The notes below the pieces were generated by a model. That model saw nothing but the letters and a program-made list of their open reading frames with translations. It searched no databases and had not been told where the DNA came from. The position numbers and the translations under genes were made by a program. 64,000 nt of DNA from Pseudomonas batumici (GTDB lineage Bacteria > Pseudomonadota > Gammaproteobacteria > Pseudomonadales > Pseudomonadaceae), in the NCBI RefSeq assembly GCF_000820515.1, contig NZ_JXDG01000005.1:1-64000 (forward strand). Reading direction: 5' to 3'. Shown piece by piece: positions 56,009-64,000 of the stretch; the stretch's first letter is position 1; the number at the start of each line of letters is the position of its first letter.

Positions 56009-57766
56009 GTGGCATTGACGATTCTTGGCCTGTCCGGCGCCCTTAGCCATGATCCTTCCGCCGCCCTGTACATTGACGGCAAGCTGGTCGCGGCCGCTGA
56101 AGAAGAACGCTTCGTGCGCGATAAGCATGCAAAGAACCGCATGCCCTACGAGTCGGCGAAGTTCTGCCTGGAGCAGGCCGGTATCAAACCGTCCGACGTC
56201 GATGTGGTGGCCATTCCGTTCGCCCCTATCAGCCTGTTCGGCAAGGCCCGCTGGCAATACGCCAAGCGCTATTGGTACGCCCCGGATCGCGCCCTCGATG
56301 CGATCCTGATGGGCAACCGCCGCTACAAGCGCTATCGCAGCAAGATCGTCTGGTGCCTGGAGCAACTGGGCTTCGATCCGAAGAAAATCAAGATCGAACC
56401 GGTCGAGCACCACCTGGCCCACGCATCCAGTGCCTACCACTGTTCCGGGTTCAAGGAAAAAACCGCGATCCTCGGTATCGACGGCAAGGGTGAGTACGCC
56501 ACCACCTTCTTCGGCTACGGTGAAAACGGCAAGATCCACAAGATCAAGGAGTTCTACGATCCGGACTCCCTGGGCGGCCTGTACGGCGCGATCACCGAGT
56601 TCCTCGGCTTCGATATGCTCGATGGCGAGTTCAAGGTGATGGGCATGGCCCCTTACGGCGATGCCAGCAAGTACGATTTCTCGCGCCTGGCTTCGTTCGA
56701 AAACGGTGAACTGGTGATCAACACCGACTACGCCAACGTCGTCGGCCTGCGTCGCTACAAGGAGAAGGGCAAGGGCTTCTTCTTCACGCCGAAACTGATC
56801 GAATGGCTGGGCCCCAAGCGCCAGGGCGATGTGGCCGACGAGCCGTACATTCACTACGCCGCCAGCATCCAGGCGCTGTTCGAGAAGATCTCGCTGCAGA
56901 TGATCGACCACTACCTGGGCGATGTTCTCAAGGAAACCGGCAAGCTGGCGTTTGCCGGCGGTTGTGCGCTGAACGTCAAGCTGAACCAGAAGATCATTGC
57001 CCGCGACGACATCAAGGAGTTGTTCGTGCAACCGGCTTCCGGCGACGCCGGTACGGCGGTGGGCGCGGCGGCCTACGTGTCCCACGCTCGCGGTGTGCCG
57101 GTGGAGAAGATGGAGCATGTCTATCTCGGCCCGTCCTACAGCAACGAAGACGTGATCGCCGCCTGCGCGCGTCACGAGAACGCGCCGAAGTGGCGCAAGC
57201 TCGACAACATGCCGGAGCAGATCGCCAAGATCATGGTCGACGGCAATCCGGTGGCCTGGTTCCAGGGCCGCATGGAGTTCGGTCCGCGGGCCCTGGGCGG
57301 TCGTTCGATCATCGGTTGCCCGAGCGTCGCCGGCGTGGCGGATCGGATCAACCACCAGATCAAGTTCCGCGAGCGCTGGAGGCCTTTCTGCCCGTCGATG
57401 CTCGACACCGTTGCGCCGCAGATGATCAAGATCGATCACCCCGCACCGTTCATGACCTTCACCTTCGAAGTGGCTGAAGAGTGGAAGACCCGTGTGCCGG
57501 AAGTCGTCCATGAGGACGGCACCTCCCGGGCCCAGGTGCTCAAGCGCGAATACAACCCGCGCTACTACGACATGATGAAGGCGCTGGAGGTGCTGACCGG
57601 CAACGGCGTGTCGCTGAACACCTCGTTGAACCGTCGCGGCGAACCGATGATCTGCTCGCCCACCGATGCCCTGAACATGTTCTTCGGCTCGGACCTGCAG
57701 TACCTGATCATGGAGGACATCCTAGTGGTCAAGGAGGGGGCGCAGGCCTATGACTCGCTTGGTTGA
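56009..57766 (+). CDS. Carbamoyltransferase for LPS core (WapO-like)
   Basis: A 585-residue TobZ/NodU-family enzyme. The N-terminal Kae1-like domain has GLSGALSHDPSAAL, EHHLAHASSAYHCSG (the metal-binding His pair), GIDGKGEYAT and FAGGCALNVKLNQKI; the C-terminal YrdC-like part has FGPRALGGRSIIGCP and NTSLNRRGEPMICSP. In P. aeruginosa the gene at this place (PA5005) is held responsible for the 7-O-carbamoyl group on heptose II. The start is GTG at 56009, with AGAGG about 10 nt upstream; the sequence MALTILGLSGALSHD fits the family. Confidence 0.9.
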   Translation: MALTILGLSGALSHDPSAALYIDGKLVAAAEEERFVRDKHAKNRMPYESAKFCLEQAGIKPSDVDVVAIPFAPISLFGKARWQYAKRYWYAPDRALDAILMGNRRYKRYRSKIVWCLEQLGFDPKKIKIEPVEHHLAHASSAYHCSGFKEKTAILGIDGKGEYATTFFGYGENGKIHKIKEFYDPDSLGGLYGAITEFLGFDMLDGEFKVMGMAPYGDASKYDFSRLASFENGELVINTDYANVVGLRRYKEKGKGFFFTPKLIEWLGPKRQGDVADEPYIHYAASIQALFEKISLQMIDHYLGDVLKETGKLAFAGGCALNVKLNQKIIARDDIKELFVQPASGDAGTAVGAAAYVSHARGVPVEKMEHVYLGPSYSNEDVIAACARHENAPKWRKLDNMPEQIAKIMVDGNPVAWFQGRMEFGPRALGGRSIIGCPSVAGVADRINHQIKFRERWRPFCPSMLDTVAPQMIKIDHPAPFMTFTFEVAEEWKTRVPEVVHEDGTSRAQVLKREYNPRYYDMMKALEVLTGNGVSLNTSLNRRGEPMICSPTDALNMFFGSDLQYLIMEDILVVKEGAQAYDSLG

Positions 57767-57802
57767 TGGTGTCTGCCTGCATCACTGCAGCACGGAGAAT
57801 GT

Positions 57803-58954
57803 ATGAAGCCCCGCTTCAAGGTTTTGCAGTTACTGCCGGATTACCGGGTCAAGGAAAATGACTTTGCCGATCTGGGGGAGCAGATTGTCAAATCGCTTCC
57901 GGTAGAGCGCTTCGAAGTGACTTCGGCCTATCTCAGGGGGCGCCCGGAACCGGGGCAACCCTTGAGCGTGGCGGAGCACTCCAAGTACTTCGAGTTTCCC
58001 TATAAGGCCATCAAGGGAATACGTCGCCTGGGGGCCATGTGGCAGATCTACAAGTACTGCCGCGAGCAAAAGTTCGATGTGGTGATTTGCAACCGCTACA
58101 AGTCAGTGAACATGATGCTGACGCTCAACCGCTGGCTGAAAATCCCGCTGTGCATGGCGGTTGTCCATGGTGTCGAAGAATACGAGCGTGTCTATCGTCG
58201 TGTTCATCATCAGCGTTGGGTCAGTCCGAGCTGGCGATTTGTAGGTGTTTCACCGGCAGTCAGGGATTATCTCGTGGGGTTGAACTGCGGCTTTACGCTG
58301 CAGAACACCACCTATGTCACCAATGCCATCGATATCGAACAGTCCGAGGCTTTGCAGTTGTCACGCGAGCAGGCCCGCGAGGCATTGGGCCTTGCGCTCG
58401 GGCCGAGGGTCATCGGGGCATTGGGTCGCCTGGTGCCGATCAAGGGGCATAACCATTTGCTGCAGGCTTTTGCCTTGCTCAAGGACAAGTACCCGAACGC
58501 ACAAGTGGCGATCATTGGTTCCGGGCGCGCCGAGGCGGACCTGCGGGCCGAGATCGAGCGTCTGGGGTTGACCGGCCGCGCGCATCTGGCAGGTTTTCGA
58601 GAAGACGCCATGAAGTACGTGCGGGCGTTTGATATCTGGACCATGCCCTCGCTGACCGAAGGGCTGGGTCTGGCCTTGCTGGAGGGGATGAGCGGGCACT
58701 TGCCGGTCATTGCTTCCAACGTCCCGGCGATGTTGCCGCTGGTGCAAGGCGCCGGCGGCCTGTCCCACGATCCGGGCAATGTGGAGCAGCTGGCAGCGGC
58801 GCTGGATACCTATCTGGCGATGAGTGACGAGCAACTGCGCGCCAAGGGCGAGCAGGCTTTCCAGTACCTGCAAGGGCACCACACCCTCAAGGAGTTCAGG
58901 CAAAAGTACCTGGATGTGATCGAAACCGGTCTGCGCGAGGCGGGTCGGGCATGA
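57803..58954 (+). CDS. GT4-family glycosyltransferase, LPS core
   Basis: 383 residues of GT-B fold: FKVLQLLPDYRVKENDFADLG at the N-terminus, ALGRLVPIKGHNHLLQAF and MPSLTEGLGLALLEGMSG (the E-x7-E donor site) in the C-terminal half. The place after the carbamoyltransferase matches PA5004 (WapH) of P. aeruginosa, an outer-core glucosyltransferase, but orthology cannot be proven here. GGAG lies 6-8 nt before the ATG. The stop overlaps the next gene as ATGA. Confidence 0.88.
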   Translation: MKPRFKVLQLLPDYRVKENDFADLGEQIVKSLPVERFEVTSAYLRGRPEPGQPLSVAEHSKYFEFPYKAIKGIRRLGAMWQIYKYCREQKFDVVICNRYKSVNMMLTLNRWLKIPLCMAVVHGVEEYERVYRRVHHQRWVSPSWRFVGVSPAVRDYLVGLNCGFTLQNTTYVTNAIDIEQSEALQLSREQAREALGLALGPRVIGALGRLVPIKGHNHLLQAFALLKDKYPNAQVAIIGSGRAEADLRAEIERLGLTGRAHLAGFREDAMKYVRAFDIWTMPSLTEGLGLALLEGMSGHLPVIASNVPAMLPLVQGAGGLSHDPGNVEQLAAALDTYLAMSDEQLRAKGEQAFQYLQGHHTLKEFRQKYLDVIETGLREAGRA

Positions 58955-59832
58955 GTTCTCAGCCGCTGGTTTCGGTTGTCATCGCTTCCTACAACCATGG
59001 ACCCTACATCGAGCAGAGCATCTTGAGCGTGCTGGGCCAGACCTACCCGAATATTGAGCTGTTGGTGGTCGACGATGGTTCGAAAGACGATAGCGTCGAG
59101 CGCATCACGCGTTTGCAGGCCGAGCATGGTTTTGATTTCCGGAGCCAGCAGAACCAGGGGCTGACGCGCACCCTCAATGGGGCCATTGCCCGGGCCAAAG
59201 GTAGCCTGATCGTCTCTTTCGGCTCCGATGACATCATGTCTCCCGAGCGGATCGCCATCCAGGTTGCACATATGGCGGATAAGCCCGAAGTGGGTATCTG
59301 TGCCGGTAACATGGAGCTCATTGATAGCCATGGCGAACTGAGGTCGGAAAAGCGCCAGCGCCGTGATCGGCCATTCCGGCGCCTGAACTTCGACGACATG
59401 TTCATGGGGCTCAAGTCGTTCCCGCCGGCGCCGACGCTGATGTTGCGGCGTGAGGCCCTGGACAAGGTCGGCGGCTTCGATCCGGATATTCCCCTGGAGG
59501 ATCTGTGTATCGAACTCAAGATCACCCACGCCGGTTATTACATCGATGTCCTGAATGTGGTCATGGCCCAGTACCGCCAGCATGCGACCAACACGTCCAA
59601 GAATCATCGGTTCATGATCGAGAACGTGCTCAAGACCTATGCGTTGTTCAGTGACCATCCGGGCTACGATATCGCGCGTTACAAATTCCTGAATTCGATG
59701 TTTGTCAAAGTCGCCAATCGAGATCGAGCACTGGCCCGGGAGCTGCTCAAGCAGCTCCCGTTCAAATACTTCGATCGCAAGACCTTGCGCGGTTTGGGGC
59801 GCTTGTTTTTTTCATCGCGGCACAGCGGATAG
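58951..59832 (+). CDS. GT2-family glycosyltransferase, LPS core or surface sugar
   Basis: A 293-residue GT-A enzyme: PLVSVVIASYNHGPYIEQSI, LLVVDDGSKDDSV, an SFGSDDIMSPER metal-binding motif (SDD for DxD), and a later DIPLEDLCIELKI with ED in the catalytic region. It is coupled to the upstream GT4 gene by an ATGA overlap. I cannot name its acceptor; it is probably a strain-variable outer-core sugar step. It converges with the ligase gene at 59874, 41 nt away. Confidence 0.87.
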   Translation: MSSQPLVSVVIASYNHGPYIEQSILSVLGQTYPNIELLVVDDGSKDDSVERITRLQAEHGFDFRSQQNQGLTRTLNGAIARAKGSLIVSFGSDDIMSPERIAIQVAHMADKPEVGICAGNMELIDSHGELRSEKRQRRDRPFRRLNFDDMFMGLKSFPPAPTLMLRREALDKVGGFDPDIPLEDLCIELKITHAGYYIDVLNVVMAQYRQHATNTSKNHRFMIENVLKTYALFSDHPGYDIARYKFLNSMFVKVANRDRALARELLKQLPFKYFDRKTLRGLGRLFFSSRHSG

Positions 59833-59873
59833 ATTGTCGCGACGGTGCAGATGGCGCCTGGGCAAACCGTGAT

Positions 59874-61079
59874 TCAAGTTTGAGTTTGCCTCGTTTTTGC
59901 CAGTTGGCCGCGGCGGTTGACGATATTCAGTGCTGCGATCAGGGCTAGGGGAATCCACAGCAGGAACCAGTGTTCACGCGGGCGTGTGAGCACCGCGCCG
60001 CCTTCGGCCAAGCCGGCACCTATGCCATAGACCAGCAGCGTGGAGGCGAGGACGAACAGTGGTTGGAGGCGCTGTCGGTAGCTGCTGAGCAGGCCCCACA
60101 CCAACACGAAGGCCCAAGGGATCATGCCGATGATCCCTATGTAGTAGAGAACCCCCAGAGAAAAACTGTGGGGCTCTACAAACGGAGAGCCCATACCGAC
60201 ATCAATGCGCAGCTCGGAGTCGTACCCATGACCGATCCAGGGGTGCTCGGCGATTCGCTCCAGGGCAATTTGCCAGATTTGTAGGCGATGGGAGCTGCCG
60301 CGGTCGCCCAGCATCTCCGGGAACAACAGCAGGACGACGGCAGAGCCCAGCAGCATGCCGGCGATCATTGCCAGGGCTCTTCGATTGCGGCTGACAATAC
60401 TTAACCACACGATGGACAGGGCAATGGCTACCAGAGGGGTTCGCGAACCCGTTGCCAGGACGGCGACTAGCATGACGGCCATAGCCGGCACACTGAACCA
60501 GAGGGTCGACAGGCGCTGGCTGGAAATGCAGAGGCACAGCCAGTAGATACAGAAAAAGCCGAACAGATGAGAGCTCAGCAGCGGATTGGTGAAGGCTCCA
60601 CCTCCGATCATGCGCTGATTGGGTGCATAGTTTTTTATAAAGGGTACGAGGTAGCTGATGGTTGCGACCAGGGCGATGATCGCCGCGCAGAACATCAGGG
60701 GCTTCAGGGCCTCGCTACGGTACTGGAGCAGCATGGCGCAACCGGCGAAGAGCATGAGGGGTTGCAGGGGAATTTTCATCATCCCGAAGTCCGGGTTCTC
60801 CGGAGGGCTCCACAGCAGGCTCAGGCACAGCCAGATACAGAGCGCCAGGAACCCGGCAATGATCGGCTCACCCAGCAGTGTCTTGATTTCCCTCGGGCGC
60901 AGACAGAGCATCAGCAGCGAGGGAATACCGAACAGCCCGAGGTAAAAAGAGGTCAGCGCGCTGCGGCTCTCGAGAAAGAACATTCCTGAAAGCAAAATCA
61001 GCAACCCTAGCGGCAGAATCCATTGACACAAGAAGTCGAAAATACAGTTTGACGCAGAGGTAAGACGATGGAATTGCAT
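59874..61079 (-). CDS. waaL: O-antigen ligase-like membrane protein (Wzy_C superfamily)
   Basis: 401 residues with about ten to twelve membrane helices. The large periplasmic loop SSHRLQIWQIALERIAEHP...GHGYDS and the PHSFSLGVLYYIGIIG motif with conserved His are the Wzy_C/WaaL hallmarks, and ATGSRTPLVAIAL contains the conserved Arg. The location between core-glycosyltransferase genes and msbA fits WaaL, which joins O-polysaccharide to lipid A-core on the periplasmic face. It is on the opposite strand to the rest of the locus. No clear ribosome binding site precedes ATG 61079, so the exact start is uncertain. Confidence 0.8.
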   Translation of the reverse strand: MQFHRLTSASNCIFDFLCQWILPLGLLILLSGMFFLESRSALTSFYLGLFGIPSLLMLCLRPREIKTLLGEPIIAGFLALCIWLCLSLLWSPPENPDFGMMKIPLQPLMLFAGCAMLLQYRSEALKPLMFCAAIIALVATISYLVPFIKNYAPNQRMIGGGAFTNPLLSSHLFGFFCIYWLCLCISSQRLSTLWFSVPAMAVMLVAVLATGSRTPLVAIALSIVWLSIVSRNRRALAMIAGMLLGSAVVLLLFPEMLGDRGSSHRLQIWQIALERIAEHPWIGHGYDSELRIDVGMGSPFVEPHSFSLGVLYYIGIIGMIPWAFVLVWGLLSSYRQRLQPLFVLASTLLVYGIGAGLAEGGAVLTRPREHWFLLWIPLALIAALNIVNRRGQLAKTRQTQT

Positions 61080-61237
61080 TCAGACAAGTCATTCCGCAGG
61101 AGGGGGCGGCGGCCATCATAGAGGGGTAGCATTTCAATGTCATCGGTCAAGGTCCGGGATTGTTGGTCAGAACGTGTGCAAATACACCCGGGAAGCTGTG
61201 CTAAAGTCAGCCTCCTTTTTCATGACCGCCGCGTGAT

Positions 61238-63043
61238 ATGACCGAATCCAGTCTCAGCGCAAGCCCCTCGAGCTTGAAAGTGTACTTCCGCCTCCTCGGC
61301 TATGTTCGGCCTTATATCGGCCTGTTCGCGCTGAGTATCGTGGGTTTCCTGATATTCGCTTCGACCCAGCCGATGCTCGGCTACATCCTGAAATATTTCG
61401 TCGACGGTCTTTCCGACCCACAAGCCGCCCTGTTTCCAACGGTGCCTTACCTGCGCGACCTGCGGTTGCTGCAGGCCGTACCGATACTGCTCGTGCTGAT
61501 CGCCGCCTGGCAAGGGTTGGGTTCCTACCTGGGTAACTTCTTCCTGGCCAGGGTGTCCCTGGGCCTGGTCCACGATTTGCGGGTGGAGCTGTTCAACAAC
61601 CTGTTGACCTTGCCCAATCGTTATTTCGATACCCACAACTCCGGGCATCTGATCTCGCGCATTACCTTCAACGTGACCATGGTCACCGGGGCGGTGACCG
61701 ACGCGATCAAAGTGGTAATTCGCGAAGGCATGACCGTGGTGTTCCTGTTTCTCTCGCTGCTGTGGATGAACTGGCGCCTGACGCTGGTGATGGTTGCCAT
61801 CCTGCCGTTGATCGCGGTGATGGTCAGCTCGTCCAGCAGGAAGTTTCGCAAACAGAGCAAGAAGATCCAGGTCGCCATGGGCGACGTCACCCATGTCGCC
61901 TCGGAAACCATCCAGGGCTATCGCGTGGTCCGCAGCTTTGGCGGTGAAACCTACGAGCAGCAGCGCTTTCTCAAGGCCAGCCTGAGCAACACCGACCGGC
62001 AGTTGCGCATGACCCGCACCGGGGCGATCTATACGCCGTTGTTGCAAATGGTGATCTACAGCGCCATGGCGGTGCTGTTGTTCCTGGTGCTTTACCTGCG
62101 TGGCGATGCTTCGGCGGGCGACATGATCGCCTACATCACCCTGGCGGGTTTGCTGCCCAAGCCGATCCGCCAGCTGTCCGAAGTCAGTTCCACGGTCCAG
62201 AAGGGCGTGGCCGGTGCCGAAAGCATCTTCGAGCAACTCGATGTCACCCCGGAAGTCGACAGCGGTACCGTGGAACGCGAGTCGATCAGTGGCCATCTGG
62301 AAGTGCGCAACCTGAGCTTTACCTATCCGGGAACCGACCGCCAGGTCCTGGACAATGTCAGCTTCAGCGTCGAACCTGGCCAGATGGTGGCCCTGGTCGG
62401 ACGCTCCGGCAGCGGCAAATCGACCCTGGCGGCCTTGATCCCGCGCTTCTATCACCATGACCACGGCGAGATTCTGCTCGATGGCGTGGAGATCGAGGAC
62501 TATCGGTTGCTGAACCTGCGTCGGCACATTGCCCAGGTGACCCAGCATGTCACGCTGTTCAGCGACACCGTGGCGAACAATATCGCCTACGGCGATCTGG
62601 CTGGGGCTCCCCGGGCCGATATCGAGGCGGCGGCGGCGGATGCCTATGCCAAGGATTTCGTCGAGCAGTTGCCCCAGGGTTTTGACACCGTCGTGGGTGA
62701 AAACGGTGTGCTGCTTTCCGGCGGTCAGCGCCAGCGTCTGGCAATCGCCCGGGCGCTGCTCAAGAATGCCCCGCTGCTGATCCTCGACGAAGCGACCTCG
62801 GCCCTCGACACCGAGTCGGAGCGGCATATCCAGGCAGCCCTGGATCATGCGATGAAAGGGCGCACCACCCTGGTGATCGCCCACCGCCTGTCGACGATAG
62901 AGAAAGCCGACCTGATTCTGGTCATGGACCAGGGCCGTATCGTCGAGCGCGGCACCCATGCCGAGCTGCTGGCCCAGAACGGTTACTACGCCCGGCTCAA
63001 CGCCATGGGCCTGGACGAACCGGCACACGTCGGGATCGTCTGA
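61238..63043 (+). CDS. msbA: Lipid A export ABC transporter
   Basis: A 601-residue half-transporter with six membrane helices in residues 15-310. The nucleotide-binding domain has Walker A GRSGSGKSTLAAL, signature LLSGGQRQRLAIARALL, Walker B LLILDEATSALD and switch His in VIAHRLSTIEKADL. It flips lipid A-core across the inner membrane. A T-rich terminator follows at 63052-63087. Confidence 0.95.
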   Translation: MTESSLSASPSSLKVYFRLLGYVRPYIGLFALSIVGFLIFASTQPMLGYILKYFVDGLSDPQAALFPTVPYLRDLRLLQAVPILLVLIAAWQGLGSYLGNFFLARVSLGLVHDLRVELFNNLLTLPNRYFDTHNSGHLISRITFNVTMVTGAVTDAIKVVIREGMTVVFLFLSLLWMNWRLTLVMVAILPLIAVMVSSSSRKFRKQSKKIQVAMGDVTHVASETIQGYRVVRSFGGETYEQQRFLKASLSNTDRQLRMTRTGAIYTPLLQMVIYSAMAVLLFLVLYLRGDASAGDMIAYITLAGLLPKPIRQLSEVSSTVQKGVAGAESIFEQLDVTPEVDSGTVERESISGHLEVRNLSFTYPGTDRQVLDNVSFSVEPGQMVALVGRSGSGKSTLAALIPRFYHHDHGEILLDGVEIEDYRLLNLRRHIAQVTQHVTLFSDTVANNIAYGDLAGAPRADIEAAAADAYAKDFVEQLPQGFDTVVGENGVLLSGGQRQRLAIARALLKNAPLLILDEATSALDTESERHIQAALDHAMKGRTTLVIAHRLSTIEKADLILVMDQGRIVERGTHAELLAQNGYYARLNAMGLDEPAHVGIV

Positions 63044-63051
63044 TCCATTGG

Positions 63052-63087
63052 CAGGGCGCGCAATGTCGATTGTTGCGCCCTGTTTTT
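63052..63087 (+). terminator. Intrinsic terminator after msbA
   Basis: CAGGGCGC (63052-63059) and GCGCCCTG (63075-63082) form a perfect 8-bp stem, followed at once by five T residues. It lies nine bases after the msbA stop, separating msbA from hldE. Confidence 0.88.
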
Positions 63088-63156
63088 GTCTAGGCAAGCC
63101 TTCGGCAACCCTGTGTTAATATCGCGCCCTTGTTCATTTTTTATGTGGGTTGCTCC

Positions 63157-64000
63157 ATGAAGTTGTCCATGCCGCGATTCGATCAAGCCCCTGTCTTGGT
63201 GGTCGGCGATGTCATGCTCGACCGTTACTGGCATGGTGGTACCTCACGGATTTCCCCTGAGGCACCGGTACCGGTGGTCAAGGTCGAACACATCGAAGAC
63301 CGCCCCGGCGGCGCCGCCAACGTTGCCCTGAACATCGCCGCCCTGGGTGCCCCGGCATCGCTGGTGGGGGTCACCGGGGACGACGAGGCCGCCGACAGCC
63401 TGGCCAACAGTCTCACGGGTGCCGGGGTCCGGGCCCTGTTCCAGCGCATTGCGCACCAGCCGACCATCGTCAAACTGCGGGTCATGAGCCGTCACCAGCA
63501 GTTGCTGCGGATCGACTTTGAAGAACCCTTCGCCACCGATGCCCTGGCCCTGGGGGCTGAAGTCGACGGCTTGCTCGAAGGCATCAAGGTGCTGGTGCTG
63601 TCCGACTACGGCAAGGGCGCGTTGAAGAATCATCAGGTCCTGATCCAGGCCGCCCGGGCACGGGGTATTCCTGTGTTGGCCGACCCCAAGGGCAAGGACT
63701 TTTCGATCTACCGTGGCGCGAGCCTGATCACGCCGAACCTCAGCGAGTTCGAAACCATCGTCGGTGGCTGTGCCGACGAGCATGAACTGGTGACCAAGGG
63801 GGCCCGGTTGATGCAGGACTTGGATCTCGGTGCCTTGCTGGTGACCCGTGGCGAGCACGGCATGACCCTGCTGCGCCCCGATCATCCGGCGCTGCACCTG
63901 CCGGCCCGGGCCCGTGAAGTGTTCGATGTGACCGGTGCCGGCGATACGGTGATCTCGACCCTGGCGGCCGCCATTGCCGCGGGCGAAGAGCTGCCCCACG
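63157..64000 (+). CDS. hldE: Bifunctional D-glycero-beta-D-manno-heptose-7-phosphate kinase / 1-phosphate adenylyltransferase (5' part)
   Basis: The first 281 codons are in the window and run off the right edge. [20 protein letters not shown] begins a PfkB-type sugar kinase. [14 protein letters not shown] is the N-terminal PfkB signature and [17 protein letters not shown] the C-terminal one with catalytic Asp. The adenylyltransferase domain is expected beyond the edge. The product, ADP-heptose, is the substrate of WaaC and WaaF encoded upstream. ATG 63157 gives the usual HldE start. Confidence 0.93.
   Translation, partial: MKLSMPRFDQAPVLVVGDVMLDRYWHGGTSRISPEAPVPVVKVEHIEDRPGGAANVALNIAALGAPASLVGVTGDDEAADSLANSLTGAGVRALFQRIAHQPTIVKLRVMSRHQQLLRIDFEEPFATDALALGAEVDGLLEGIKVLVLSDYGKGALKNHQVLIQAARARGIPVLADPKGKDFSIYRGASLITPNLSEFETIVGGCADEHELVTKGARLMQDLDLGALLVTRGEHGMTLLRPDHPALHLPARAREVFDVTGAGDTVISTLAAAIAAGEELPH

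Overview
The window reads as chromosome of a Pseudomonas, most likely a member of the P. fluorescens species complex. The DNA is GC-rich, coding density is high, and intergenic gaps carry Pseudomonas REP/REPIN palindromes. The gene order nhaP2-mscK-selO, msrA-dipA-aceF-aceE-glnE and waaF-waaC-waaG-waaP-...-waaL-msbA-hldE matches what I recall of the P. aeruginosa PAO1 region around PA4996-PA5025. No tRNA, rRNA, CRISPR array or intact insertion sequence was seen.

Region 1 (1-1505) is accessory. It holds the 5' end of a glycine-rich protein gene running off the left edge, a MITE-like inverted-repeat element, two REP pairs and a small DUF6124 gene. Upstream of that gene is a strongly structured candidate RNA.

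Region 2 (1506-18871, all minus strand) is a complete aryl polyene (APE, xanthomonadin-like pigment) type II PKS cluster of 20 tightly packed genes, most overlapping by 4-32 nt. An ammonia-lyase supplies the aryl starter and an adenylating ligase loads it onto one of two acyl carrier proteins. A ketosynthase/chain-length-factor pair, a third ketosynthase, a ketoreductase and two dehydratase modules (one fused to the ligase) build the polyene. A methyltransferase and a halogenase-like flavoprotein probably modify the aryl head. Acyltransferases, a glycosyltransferase, a LolA-like carrier, an MMPL exporter and lipoproteins would place the product in the outer membrane.

Region 3 (19233-42002) is mostly core genome: an orphan ParA-like ATPase, trxC, selO, mscK, nhaP2, an acyl-CoA dehydrogenase, the divergent putA/putP pair with an operator-rich spacer, metY, a DUF2165 membrane protein, rlmJ, msrA and the c-di-GMP phosphodiesterase gene dipA.

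Region 4 (42003-50306) has the aceEF pyruvate dehydrogenase operon, whose E2 carries three lipoyl domains. A pair of palindromic GntR-type operators lies in its promoter, followed by divergent glnE.

Region 5 (50324-64000) is the LPS inner-core locus: waaF, waaC, waaG, waaP, a double-kinase protein, a carbamoyltransferase, two glycosyltransferases, a convergent waaL-like O-antigen ligase, msbA and the start of hldE. Together these genes build, phosphorylate, carbamoylate, cap and export lipid A-core. The APE cluster also targets the outer membrane, so much of the window concerns the cell envelope.
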